Assembly: GCA_020634565.1 (NCBI GenBank)
Contig: JACKBN010000001.1
Span: 558,001 to 622,000, forward strand
Length of the DNA stretch: 64,000 nt
Reading direction: 5' to 3'
DNA from: Ardenticatenaceae bacterium
Lineage (GTDB): Bacteria; Chloroflexota; Anaerolineae; Promineifilales; Promineifilaceae
The notes under the pieces were generated by a model that did not search any database, was not told the origin of the DNA, and saw only the letters and a program-made list of their open reading frames with translations. Position 1 is the first letter of the stretch. Each line of letters starts with the position of its first letter. The translations under genes and the position numbers were made by a program. Shown one piece after another: positions 23,883 to 35,200 of this stretch.

Positions 23883-25073
23883 ATGACCCTAGACGACCTC
23901 GCTTTTTTGCTTTCGGCCGAAGGCCAGCGCTGGCTGGCGGACGTGGCGAAGATGGAAATCACACCCCAGACACACCTGCAAGTTGCCAGCTGGCTGCGGC
24001 AAAAATTACCCAAAACCCAGGCGCAAGCAGTGCTGGAAACCATCGTCCTGCGTCAACATGCCACCACCAAATTCAGCCACGCGGGCGACATGTATTTTGT
24101 GCGGGCGGCGCTGGAGCAGGCATCGCCAGAACTGGTGGCTCAGCACCGGGCACGCCGCTTTGCCGCTTTGGGCTGCACCCAGATTGCCGACCTGGGCTGC
24201 GGCATTGGCGGCGATGCGCTGGTCCTGGCCGCTCACGCCGAAGTAACCGGCGTGGAGTGGGATCCCGTGCGGCTGGCGATGGCCCAAGAAAATGTGCGGG
24301 CTTACGGCTTTGGCAGCCAATTCCACCCACTGCAAGCTGATTTGCTCAGCTTAACGCCGCTGACGCAGATGGATGCGCTCTTTTTCGATCCGGCACGACG
24401 GGATGAGCGGGGCCGACGCTTTTTCTCGCTAGCGGATTACCAACCGCCTCTCAGTCTGGTAGATGAATGGCGTAAGGTGGTAGCGGATACGGCCGTAAAA
24501 ATCAGCCCTGGTGTGGATTATGCGGAACTGCCGACAGATGCCGAGGTGGAGTTTATTTCACTAAATGGAGAGATGAAGGAGGCGGTCCTGTGGTACGGCC
24601 GTTTTCATTCAGGCGTGGCGCGACGAGCGACCTTGCTGCCAGAGGCGCATACGCTCACCACGGCTGATTTGCCCACGGAGCCAATCCCGAGCATAGCACC
24701 CAAAGCATACCTGTACGAACCGGATGGCGCGGTGATTCGGGCACATTTGGTACAGGCGTTGGCCGCGCAGCTAGGGGCAAACCAGATTGATGATGAAATT
24801 GCGTATCTGACTGGGGAAACGGCCGTAGCCACTCCCTTTGCCCGCTGTTTTGCCGTCGAAGATCTCTTTCCATTTCAGTTAAAGAATTTGCGCCATTACT
24901 TGCGAGAGCGACAAGTAGGCAGCGTCACCATCAAAAAGCGTGGCTCGCCGCTAGAACCAGACAAATTGCAGCGGCAATTGCGCCTGAGCGGCCCCAAAGA
25001 AAATCATCGCATTCTATTTTTGACGCACGTTTTGGGAGAGCCGTCTGTGATAGTGAGCGGTGAAGAAGTGTAA
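23883..25073 (+). CDS. SAM-dependent methyltransferase with THUMP-like domain
   Basis: 396 residues. The N-terminal third is helical, with RQHATTKFSHAGDMYFVRAALEQ. The middle is a class I methyltransferase: IADLGCGIGGDALVLA (motif I), VTGVEWDPVRLAMAQEN, and FFDPARRDERGRRFFSLADY around motif IV (DPAR). The C-terminal domain, with GSVTIKKRGSPLEPDKL, matches the THUMP-like domain of this uncharacterised family, related to RNA methyltransferases. An RNA substrate is inferred from the family. It is translated right behind the nuclease gene. Confidence 0.85.
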   Translation: MTLDDLAFLLSAEGQRWLADVAKMEITPQTHLQVASWLRQKLPKTQAQAVLETIVLRQHATTKFSHAGDMYFVRAALEQASPELVAQHRARRFAALGCTQIADLGCGIGGDALVLAAHAEVTGVEWDPVRLAMAQENVRAYGFGSQFHPLQADLLSLTPLTQMDALFFDPARRDERGRRFFSLADYQPPLSLVDEWRKVVADTAVKISPGVDYAELPTDAEVEFISLNGEMKEAVLWYGRFHSGVARRATLLPEAHTLTTADLPTEPIPSIAPKAYLYEPDGAVIRAHLVQALAAQLGANQIDDEIAYLTGETAVATPFARCFAVEDLFPFQLKNLRHYLRERQVGSVTIKKRGSPLEPDKLQRQLRLSGPKENHRILFLTHVLGEPSVIVSGEEV

Positions 25074-25097
25074 AAGACGGTTTATAGAAAAGAGGAA

Positions 25098-25124
25098 CCT
25101 CTCGCTGTTACTTCTAGCGAGAGG
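25098..25124. terminator. Hairpin between convergent methyltransferase and receiver genes
   Basis: CCTCTCGCT (25098-25106) and AGCGAGAGG (25116-25124) form a perfect 9-bp stem with a 9-base loop. It lies between the ends of two convergent transcripts, so it probably ends the long receptor operon on - and the methyltransferase on +. T runs are weak. Confidence 0.5.
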
Positions 25125-25161
25125 CGTATCTCTTATGCATAATTTGCGGAGGAAAAAGAAC

Positions 25162-25548
25162 TTACGCTACACCGTTATTCAAATAAGTCCGCAGCACTTC
25201 GCGCAGCTTGCGAATATCCAGTGGCTTGGGCAAATAATCGTCACAGCCTGCTTCCAAGCAGCGTTCCCGATCACCGACCAACACCTGAGCGGTTGTGGCA
25301 ATCAATGGCACGGGAGCTAACCGGTCATCACCCTTAAACTCTCGCGCTAAATCCAGGCCACTTTTCCCCGGTAAGTTGATATCCAGCAAAATGATGTCCG
25401 GCACCATGCTCGCCAATATTTCCTCGGCTGCTGATGCATCGGTAGCCTTGATGAGTTCATGCCCCTCAGCTTCTACAATCCGGGATACCAGCAGCATATT
25501 TACCGGATTATCCTCTACACATAGAACTTTTTTATCTGTCTTAGCCAT
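25162..25548 (-). CDS. Stand-alone CheY-like receiver (response regulator)
   Basis: 128 residues, a receiver domain only. The acidic pair is Glu12-Asp13 (VLCVEDNP), the phospho-acceptor Asp56 in LLDINLPGKSG, the switch Thr84/85 (IATTAQ) and the invariant Lys107 (YLPKPLD). The absence of a DNA-binding or enzymatic output domain means it must act by protein contact or in a phosphorelay. It is the last gene of the receptor operon, 59 bases behind the only histidine kinase there, so it is the likely phosphorylation target. Confidence 0.92.
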   Translation of the reverse strand: MAKTDKKVLCVEDNPVNMLLVSRIVEAEGHELIKATDASAAEEILASMVPDIILLDINLPGKSGLDLAREFKGDDRLAPVPLIATTAQVLVGDRERCLEAGCDDYLPKPLDIRKLREVLRTYLNNGVA

Positions 25549-25607
25549 AATGACTTACCCTAATTCAATCTTATAGAACATTAAAATGTTTCTGCCTCAA
25601 TGTTAGC

Positions 25608-28600
25608 TTATACAGAAGCGGCTACGGTTTCGGCAGGTTTCGGCATATTGGGATCTGGTTTATAGGGCATAGTAAAGAAGAACGTACTTCCTTGTCCATA
25701 CACACTTTCGATCCAGATTTCACCACCATGCAACTCTACCAGCTTTTTCGTAATTGGCATCCCCAAGCCGGTACCACCTGCAGCCCGGTTCAAGCCACCG
25801 TCAATTTGTCGGAATTGCTCGAACACAACATCCACATGCTCTTCCTTGATACCGATACCAGTATCTCGTACAGAGCAGAGTAGGTGATTGGGCTTGGCCT
25901 GTAGTGTAACAGTGACGCCACCCTTTTCTGTAAATTTGATAGCATTCCCGACGATGTTCCACAAAACCTGGCGAAGACGCGTACGGTCTGCCTGAATTGT
26001 GGGCAAATCTTCGTCAATATCCAGCTGGAGGTAGAGACTTTTCTCTTGCGCCAGCGAGGCAGAGGTTGCCACCAAATCGTTGGCAAATTGTACCATATCA
26101 ATCTCTTCGTAGCGCAAATCCATACGACCGGCTTCAATTTTGGACATATCCAGGATGTCGCCGATGAGACCCTTCAGGTGGCTACCGCTTTCACGAATGA
26201 GCCGGACATCTTCTTCCATACGCTCATTCAAATCACCGTCCAGCCCTTCCAGCAGCACGTCGGCAAAACCGATGATGGAGTTGAGCGGTGTTCGCAGCTC
26301 ATGACTCATGCTGGCCAGGAATTCTGACTTCAGCTGGTCAACTTCCATTAGCTTAGCGGCCGTTTGCACCTGCGCGGCATATTGGGTAGCGTTTTCCACA
26401 GCAACCGCAATCTGCGAAGCGAGCGTTGCCTGTACATTCAAGTCTTCTTCAGTAAAGAAATCTTTCTGGTCAGACTGCAAGTCCAATACACCGATGAGCT
26501 TACTACCCACAATCATGGGGAGAGCCATTTCTGCCTGAGTGTCTGGCAGCAGCGGATGAGGCAAGAAGTCCAGAATGCGCCGCACGTTGTTTTCGAACAC
26601 ACCTTTACGGGTCCGAGCCGCCCGAGCCACAATGGATTCTTCTTCAATGCCAATTTCTCGGCCTTCCAAACTCATAAGACGGCCGATATTGCCAGCACCC
26701 GCCTTCAACGTCAATTTCTTACCTGTCTCGTTTGCCAGGTAAATGTGGACGTGGTAAAGACCAAAACTGCTCTTGGCCAGGTTTACCACTGATTGCAACA
26801 GTTCATCAACTTCCAGGATAGTGGAAGCGGCCGTACTTACCTGGGCCACTGTTTCCAACTCAGAAGCGAGTCGTTCCTGTTCCATCAGGGACATCTGTGT
26901 CTGTTCAAAGAGGCGGGCCGCCTCTAACGCTTCGGCCAATTCCAGGGCCACCGCGTCAATAATTTCACGTTCTTCGTCGCTTAACGGCCGTTCCGGATCA
27001 TCTTCTATGCCAAAACTACCAATTGTTTCACCACGAATCATAAGCTGTTTGCTAAGATGTGCCTCGGCTTTCTCTTGGAATTCCAGATCTGTGTGGCCAT
27101 TTTGAGACACGAGATCTTGAAAATCAGAGAATGTTTGCAAACCTGAAAGATCGAATCGGTACCCTTTTTGCTCTTCCAGCGTCTGCTGGTACTTGCGCCA
27201 ACCTTCACGACTCATTTGCCGCTGCAAAAGACTCAACTCACGCAAACGACCTTCCATCTCCTGACGCAGCCCTGTGCTTTCAATTGCCACAGCAATCTGT
27301 CCACACAAACCTTCAAGAATAAGTTGGTCGTTTTGGGTAATGCCGCCAACCTTGTCACTTTGCACATCCAGCACACCCAAAATGCGCTCACCCAGCTTAA
27401 TCGGCACGGCCAGCTCACTTTTTGTATCGGGCAGCAGCGAGTTTGACTGCCAGTTCGGGTCATCGATAACCCTGGTACGTAAAATAGATTGCTTTTTCTC
27501 GGCAGCTTTACCAATGAGGCCTACACCCAAAGGCATCGAGTGGTTTAAGGCCAACATCTTCTCACCGATATCACCATAACCCACAACCAATCCCAAGGTG
27601 CTTAAGGTTTCATCAAAGCGGAGAAGCTGAGTATAGTAATAACCAAACTGCTCCTGAACCTGCTTCACAACACGTTGGTACAGCATATTCAGGTTGGGTG
27701 CGGAAGCAATTTCCTGAGACACTTGGATAGAGAGCGCGACTTCTTGCTCACGTCTGGCCAGAGCAGTGCGAGCCTCTTCATACAATAAGGTAGCCCGCAA
27801 AGCAAGGGCACCTTGCTCCACTAAATCATGATAGATAGGCAGTTTATCTTCGGTGAAATAAGCTTTTTCGGCACTGGCCATAATGACAAGCCCTAACCAG
27901 TCGCCAGCCACCTTCAAGGGGAAGTTGGCCATACTCACCGCGCCAAACTGCTTGGCTAGCGCCTTGGCACTATCTACAATTCGTTCATCCGTGTGAGCGT
28001 CATCGGTAATAAACGACCGGTCGCCTTTTAAAACGTAAGGGAACAGCTCAAATGGAATTTGAGTGCCTTGTGGCATAGCAGACAAACCGCTCTCACCCAC
28101 AAACATTTTTTGAAGTTCCAGCATATCGTTGCCGTCGGCTTTTTTCAGCAAGAAAATGGCAACAGCAGCTTTAGGATAGTAAGCCGCCTTTTGAGCAATT
28201 GCCTCAAATAATTCATCTTTACTTTGGGCGTTAATCAGCGCCTGTCTCATTTGTAGGCGAAACTCTGTTTGAGTTTCAGTCTGGCGCAGCTCTTGAAAGC
28301 GCTGGTCATTTACATAGGCCAGGCCTATGGTTTTACCGATCATCAACAGGGTATTCTCGTATTCCTCTGAGAGGGAGAAAGGCTCTTTGAAGAGCAGATT
28401 GACAACCCCCACAACCCGCTCTTGATAAAGCAGAGGGCAAGAGACGGCGCTGAGCCACCCTTGATCATGTAATGCTTTACCCACGGTGGGCTCAAAACGA
28501 TCGTCATCCATTGAAGCATTGCTAACAATCACCTTCTTCTGAGCAATAGCAAGCCCCGAAAAACTACCTTTAACCGGGAGCCTCGATCCCACTTCCAAAA

Positions 28601-29201
28601 CTTCGGCAGAAAAGCCATGCGAAGCCATGAGCTTTAGCTCGGTTTCTGCTTTGTTGAGAACAAACAAGGCCACCGATGGAGACTCTAGCTGGCGCACAAT
28701 TGTTTCAACAGCCTGCTCAAAGAACGTTTGGATATCCGGTGTATGGTGGAGCAAATCAGCAACGGCACTTACGGCAGCCAAGGAATCGGCCTTGGCTTGA
28801 AGGTCTTCCTGTTTTTGGGTAAGCATCTGCTCTGCTTCCACCCGCTCTGTCACATCCTTGCCAGTGGAAACAAAATGCGTAATTTTGCCAGCCGCATTCT
28901 TGAGGGGGGTAATTGTTTTCTCTTCGTAAAACAAGGTCCCATCTTTTTTGCGGTTGATGACCATCTGCCGAAAGGTTTTACCAGCCAGGACGGTGTCCCA
29001 CAGTTCTTGATAGAATTTCTGATCATGCTGACCAGATTTCATCAATTGTGGTGTCTGACCCAGAACTTCTTCCTTGCAATAGCCTGTTAGGTGCTCGAAG
29101 GCAGGATTTACATAGAGTATTTTCCCATCAGGATCTGTAACCAGGATGTGGTCGGCGGTTTGTTCCGCCAGGGCATGGTAAATTTCGTTATTTAAACTCA
29201 T
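25608..29201 (-). CDS. Soluble PAS/multi-GAF sensor histidine kinase
   Basis: 1197 residues without membrane helices. Order: PAS (residues 5-120, with a PAC tail VSTGKDVTERVEAE), GAF (about 150-310), a divergent GAF (330-490), GAF (500-670), a half-GAF segment starting REGWRKYQ (690-810), GAF (830-995 minus the linker), HisKA with His967 in SMSHELRTPLNSIIGFADVL, and HATPase_c with WNIVGNAIKFTE (N box), DTGIGIKEEH (G1) and GGTGLGMPITKKL (G2). It is the only kinase in the 28-kb cluster; the six upstream receptors lack one. Its start overlaps the stop of the 2520-residue receptor by 4 bases, so translation is coupled. Ligands for the GAF and PAS domains are unknown. Confidence 0.92.
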   Translation of the reverse strand: MSLNNEIYHALAEQTADHILVTDPDGKILYVNPAFEHLTGYCKEEVLGQTPQLMKSGQHDQKFYQELWDTVLAGKTFRQMVINRKKDGTLFYEEKTITPLKNAAGKITHFVSTGKDVTERVEAEQMLTQKQEDLQAKADSLAAVSAVADLLHHTPDIQTFFEQAVETIVRQLESPSVALFVLNKAETELKLMASHGFSAEVLEVGSRLPVKGSFSGLAIAQKKVIVSNASMDDDRFEPTVGKALHDQGWLSAVSCPLLYQERVVGVVNLLFKEPFSLSEEYENTLLMIGKTIGLAYVNDQRFQELRQTETQTEFRLQMRQALINAQSKDELFEAIAQKAAYYPKAAVAIFLLKKADGNDMLELQKMFVGESGLSAMPQGTQIPFELFPYVLKGDRSFITDDAHTDERIVDSAKALAKQFGAVSMANFPLKVAGDWLGLVIMASAEKAYFTEDKLPIYHDLVEQGALALRATLLYEEARTALARREQEVALSIQVSQEIASAPNLNMLYQRVVKQVQEQFGYYYTQLLRFDETLSTLGLVVGYGDIGEKMLALNHSMPLGVGLIGKAAEKKQSILRTRVIDDPNWQSNSLLPDTKSELAVPIKLGERILGVLDVQSDKVGGITQNDQLILEGLCGQIAVAIESTGLRQEMEGRLRELSLLQRQMSREGWRKYQQTLEEQKGYRFDLSGLQTFSDFQDLVSQNGHTDLEFQEKAEAHLSKQLMIRGETIGSFGIEDDPERPLSDEEREIIDAVALELAEALEAARLFEQTQMSLMEQERLASELETVAQVSTAASTILEVDELLQSVVNLAKSSFGLYHVHIYLANETGKKLTLKAGAGNIGRLMSLEGREIGIEEESIVARAARTRKGVFENNVRRILDFLPHPLLPDTQAEMALPMIVGSKLIGVLDLQSDQKDFFTEEDLNVQATLASQIAVAVENATQYAAQVQTAAKLMEVDQLKSEFLASMSHELRTPLNSIIGFADVLLEGLDGDLNERMEEDVRLIRESGSHLKGLIGDILDMSKIEAGRMDLRYEEIDMVQFANDLVATSASLAQEKSLYLQLDIDEDLPTIQADRTRLRQVLWNIVGNAIKFTEKGGVTVTLQAKPNHLLCSVRDTGIGIKEEHVDVVFEQFRQIDGGLNRAAGGTGLGMPITKKLVELHGGEIWIESVYGQGSTFFFTMPYKPDPNMPKPAETVAASV

Positions 29202-32200
29202 GATGTTGCTCCATTACCATTGTCGTTCTGTTGACTGTCAAGCTGGCCATTGCCTAGCTTAATGAAGGATCGACGACCTAGCGTACGGCCGATTTCGGTT
29301 ACGGCCGTTCGCATAATTGTATCTACATCGGTAGAACTGCGGACCTTTGCTGCAATTTCACGCAGCATCTGCTCACGGCGCGCCCGCGCTTGCTCTTGAC
29401 GGAAGAGGATGGTTGTTTGCATCACAACCGCAGCCTGACTCACCAAGCTGGTTGCCTGACGAAGATGAACATCATTCATGTACAGTGGCTTAGACGATTG
29501 CCCGGACACGATGCCCAACCATTGTGAACCAACCACAATGGGGAACATGGTAAAGCTGATCATCCCAAAACCTTCTAGAATCTTGCTTGTCTGTTCATCT
29601 ACTCGCGAATCTTCGCGAACATCGCGAATCACCAAAGTTGAGTCGGGTCGTACAGTCGCCAGGAAAGGAACATTTTCCACTTCGAAACGTGTGCCAACCT
29701 GAACACTCGGTGGTATGCCTTCATTTACCCAGGTAGCCACCACCATCACATCACGCGCCACACCATCCTCTACCGGCTCGTCAAACATAAAGATATTGGC
29801 GCGATCCAGCTTGCGCAATTCTGTAGAAAGAACAAGTGATTGGAGAATATCCTCTTCTGTTGAACTCAAGACGATACGCTCACTACCGGTGTACAACGCT
29901 TCCGTTTGGGCCAGTGAGGTTTGTACCTGCTCCGTTAGGCGCAAGTTTTCGATGTGCGAGGCCAACTGCTGCATGACCGAGTTGACAACCTCTTCCATCT
30001 CGGTATCTTCTTCTTCTGGTACGATAGCCATCTTACCGATTTTCACGCCACGGATTTCAATCGGCCGTTCCAGTAACTCATCGGGATTTTCTGGCAGTGC
30101 TGAATCTACGGCCGTATCCTGTGCTTCTTGGACTGAGCTTCCATCAAACAAGAAACGCAGATTCTCGTTAGGCACCGTGTCAAAATAATCGTCCCACCCT
30201 TCGTGAGTCAGGCGGCGGGTCAAAGCGTTCATTTCCGCAACGGCCGTTTGCGCTTGCTCAAAGGAACGGGCATTTTCCAAGGCGATACTCACCTGAGCAG
30301 CCAGTGTCGTTTGAATCTGCACGTCCTGCTCCGTAAAGCGGTTCACAACCTCCGACTGCACGTCCAAGACCCCTAACACATGGTTACCAACCATCATAGG
30401 CACAGCCATTTCCGCTTGCGTCTCCGGCAACAGCGCATTTGCCAACCAATTTGGGTTCTCGCGCACGGCATTCACCACAATCGCCTGGCCAGAACGAGCC
30501 GCCTGTGCTACCAGCGATTGAACTGCATTCAAATCAATCTGGTGCTTCTGAGATACCAATTGACGTCCTACATCACCTGCACCAAATGCCAGAGAAAGTT
30601 TTTCGTGCTGGGCATCAAGCAGGTAAATCTGGGCATGATAAAAATCAAACCGCTCTTTGGTCAGGTCAATCACTTGTTGCAGCAGCTTTTCTTGCTCAAG
30701 CGTTGTAGCCACTGTCGTTGAAAGCTCGGCTACAACTTGCAGCTCTTTTGCTTGTTTGGCCACGGCCACTTCAGCAAGTTTGCGGTCAGTGATGTCCTGG
30801 TTCGCACCGTAGAAGCGAAGAATATCTCCCTGTTCATCCCGCTCAACATTCACGTTAACCGAGATGTAACCAATGCCACCGTCAGCATACAAGATGCGAT
30901 GTTCCAACTGGCGATTATAGTAACTGTCGGTAGAACTAAGCGCCATTCCAATTTCGCCGCCCACCATCTCTGTATCATCGGGATGGACAAAGTGTTGTGC
31001 GTAATAGCCTGAAGAAACTCGATAACCGCCATGCTCTTCAGCAGTGGTGTGGAAGAGTGAATAGAACTGATCATTGAAGGTGAACAGGTCATTCTTAACA
31101 TCGTATTCCCAATAGCCTAACTTAGCAAGCTCAAGGGCCTGGGACAATTCTGCTTCGTTCTGGCGCAAAGTCGCTTCTACAGCTTTCTGTTCGGTAATGT
31201 CCTGGTTAACACCAAAGATCTTGACAGTATTGCCATTTACATCTTTTTCGATACGGATACGGACAGAAATAGGAATGAGTCGGCCATCTTTGGTCAGATT
31301 AACATACTCAAAATCGCTGCTGTAATTTGGATCATCAGCAATTCGCACTTTCTCAACTTCGGCAGCAACAATGGGCGCATATTCCGGAGGCGCATATTTA
31401 GCAAACTCCTCCGCGGACATCTGCAAACCACCATTTTCTTCTTCGGATGTCCCCAGTAATTCAAGATATTCAGGCTCAAAAGTAAATGTTTCTGTCTCTA
31501 GTTCAAATTCCCACGGATAAAGCTTACTGATACGATTGGCCTCTGCCAGACGTTGCTGGTTTTCCTGCAGCTGCAATTCGGCTTCTTTCTGTTCAGTGAT
31601 GTCCTGATTCGCACCGAACAGTCTGATTGTGTTCCCTTGCGCATCCTTTTCAAGACGGAAGCGAACGTAAATGGGGACGCGTCTGCCCCCGGCAGTGAGG
31701 TTGATGGACTCAAAGTCGCGACTGTAGTTCGGGTCATCCGCGAGCATCGCTTTCCCAACCTCGGCCCCAACAATAGGAGCCTCTTCCGACGGTACAAACT
31801 TGGTAGCATAATCCTCTGCCGAAATCTGCAGTCCGCCGTTTTCTTCAACCGAGGTTCCTAACAGTTCAAAGTATTCGGGGATAAAGGTAAACATCCCTGT
31901 CGCTACATCAAATTCCCACGGATAAAGCTTACTGATACGGTTAGCCTCTGCCAGACGTTCCTGGTTCTCTTGAAGCTGCACTTCAGCTAATCTTTGTTCA
32001 GTAATATCTTGTGCCAAACCGATGAAGTAGCGGATATTGCTAGCCTCATCCTTAACCGCCGAACCATTCGTGACGAACCAGCGCCAGTCGCCATTCTTAT
32101 GGCGCTGTCGGTAAGTGAAACTCTGCGCGTTTCCGCCACCGGCAGCAAGCTCTTCCATGTAGGTGAAGGCGCGACCAATATCGTCGGGGTGCAAGAATTC

Positions 32201-35200
32201 AGCAAATGAATGACCTTCCCCCTCTTCCATTGTGTAGCCAAGCAACTCTGTCCATGCTGGCGAGAGGTAAGTGAAGTTCCCCTCGGGTGTTAGCGTGAAG
32301 ATAATTTCGTTGGCGTTGTCCAGAATGGTACGATATCGCTCTTCGTTTGCCTGCGCGACGTTCAGCAGGCGCACATTTTCCAGCGCGACGGCCATTTGCG
32401 CGGCGAGAGTCGTCTGAATCTGCACGTCCTGGGCCGTGAAGTAGTCGGTGGTGTCAGCCTGTACGTCCAAAACACCAAGCACGCGGGTACCCACAATCAT
32501 GGGCACTGCCATTTCTGCGCGCGTGTCGGGGAGCAAAGGATTGGGTAAGAAGTTGGGTTCCGACCGTACGTCGTTGACGATAACACCTTGCTGGGTACGG
32601 GCGGCGCGCGCTACCAGTGATTGTTCTTGGTCGAACGGAATGGAACGGCCGTCGGCCACCATTTGCTGTCCGACAACACCAGCCCCCGCAGTTAACACCA
32701 GATTCTCACCGGCTTCGTCAAGCAAGTAAATGTGCGCATGGTAGAGGTTAAACCGTTCTTTGGTCAGGCTTACCACATCTTGCAGCAGCGCGGCTTCATC
32801 CATCGCCGAGGCTGCATTTGTGGCCACTTCAGCTACCGTTTGCAGCTCTTCGGCTTGTTTGGCAATTGCCGCTTCACTTTGTATACGCTCGGTAATATCG
32901 CGGGCAAAAGCCAGAACACCCCATGCCTGCCCATCGGCAGTCTTCAAGGGAGACTTAATTGTATGGAAAGTATGTACCTCCCCGTCAATGGTGGCGGGAT
33001 CATCAGGATAGACTTGCATCTCACCGCTGTCCATCACCAGGCGATCATCAGCCCAGAATCCCCGAATCCCTTTTTCCGGATCGCCTTTGACCAGCTCTTC
33101 CGGGAAGCCCAGCTCTAAATCATTCTTACCAATAAAATCCTCGGGCGCTATATGTAAAGCATTCGCATACCCTTGATTGACCAATTGGTAACGATGTTCC
33201 TCATCCTTTACAAAAATCCAGTCTGGCGTTGAATCGATAATCGTGCGCATCAATTCTTCATTGGCGCGGATTCTTTCTTCCGCCGCTTTGCGCTCAGTAA
33301 TGTCTTGCGCCAACCCCATAAAGTAGCTTACGTTGCCAGCCTCATCCTTAACAGCCGAGCCGTTGGCGGTAAACCAGCGCCAGTCGCCATTCTTGTGGCG
33401 TTGCTGGTAGGTCAAACTCTTCGCGCTGCCGGCCGCAAGCTCTTCCATGTAGGTGAAGGCACGACTCAAATCGTCTGGGTGCAGGGTTTCAGCCATCGAA
33501 TGCCCTATCCCCTCTTCCAAAGTGTAGCCCAGTAGGCCTGTCCATGCTGGCGACAGGTAAGTGAAGTCCCCTTCGGGCGTCAGCGTGAAGACAATTTCAT
33601 TGGCGTTGTCCAGAATGGTACGATATCGCTCTTCATTTACCCGTGCCTCATTCAGCAACCGGACGTTTTCTAACGCGACGGCCATTTGCGCGGCCAGGGT
33701 GGTCTGAATCTGCACGTCTTGGGCGGTGAAGTAGTCGGTGGTGTCAGCCTGTACGTCCAAAACACCAAGCACGCGGGTACCCACAATCATGGGTACGGCC
33801 ATTTCTGCGCGCGTGTCGGGGAGCAAAGGATTGGGTAAGAAGTTGGGTTCCGACCGTACGTCGTTGACGATAACACCTTGCTGGGTACGGGCGGCGCGCG
33901 CTACCAGTGATTGTTCTTGGTCGAACGGAATGGAACGGCCGTCGGCCACCATTTGCTGCCCGACTTCACCAGCCCCCGCAGTTAACACCAGATTCTCACC
34001 GGCTTCGTCAAGCAAGTAAATGTGCGCATGGTAGAGGTTAAACCGTTCTTTGGTTAGGCTTACCACATCTTGCAGCAGCGCGGCTTCATCCATCGCTGAG
34101 GCTGCATTTGTGGCCACTTCAGCTACCGTTTGCAGCTCTTCGGCTTGTTTGGCAAGCGTTGCTTCCACTGCTTTCTGTTCGCTAATATCCTGATTCGCGC
34201 CATAGGTTTTGATGGTGTTCCCTTGCGCATCCTTTTCAATGCGGAAGCGAACGCGAACGGGGATGATCTTGCCGTCCGTGGTCAGGTTAACAGACTCAAA
34301 ATCACGGCTGAAGTTCGGGTCGTCTGTAGCCATTGCTTCACCCACTTCGGTAGCAACAATGGCGGCTTCTTCCGGTGGTACAAACTTGGTAGCATATTCT
34401 TGTGCCGAAATCTGTAAGCCACCGTTTTCTTCAACCGAGATTCCCAGCAGTTCAAAGTATTCGGGCGTGAAGGTGAACATCTCCGTTGCGACATCAAATT
34501 CCCACGGGTAAAGATTGCTGATACGGTTTGCTTCTGCCAGACGGCTCTGGTTTTCTTGCAGCCGCAATTCAGCTTGCTTCAGCGTGGTAATATCCTGATT
34601 CGCACCGTAGAAGCGTAAAATATTGCCCTGTTCATCACGTTCCAGATTGACATTTACAACAATGTAACCAACGCTGCCATCAGGAAACAAAATACGATGC
34701 TCTATTTGGCGTGTATAATGCTGCTCGGTTGAGTTGACTGCTCGGGCGATCTCTTCACCCACTACCATCTGATCATCTGGGTAGACAAAGTGCTGGGTGA
34801 AATACTCCGATGAAACCTGATAGCCACCATGTTGCTCGGCCGTCATGCCATACACTGTATAGAACTGATCGTTTAGGGTAAAAATGTCCTTCTCAACATC
34901 ATATTCCCAATAACCCAGCTTAGCGATCTCAAGCGCCTGTGACAATTCTTTCTCACTTTGGCGCAGGGACTGTTCCGCCTCTATGCGGTCTGTGATCTCA
35001 ATGAGACTGGTGATGATGGCCGGTTCGCCTTCAAAATCAATGAGACGCGCTGAGAGCAAAGCCCAAAATGCTTCACCATCGGTGCGCCGCAGTTGGAGTT
35101 GGTAGTTGTTCACGCTGCCAACTTTTTGGATTTTGCCAACAACGGCCGTTCTGTCTTCATTGCGTACGTAGAAATTGGGCGTAGCATTGCCAACCAACTG

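Noticed and set aside
25608..29201. The kinase as a hybrid kinase with its own receiver
   Set aside because: The protein ends shortly after the HATPase G2 box; the receiver is a separate gene 59 bases downstream.
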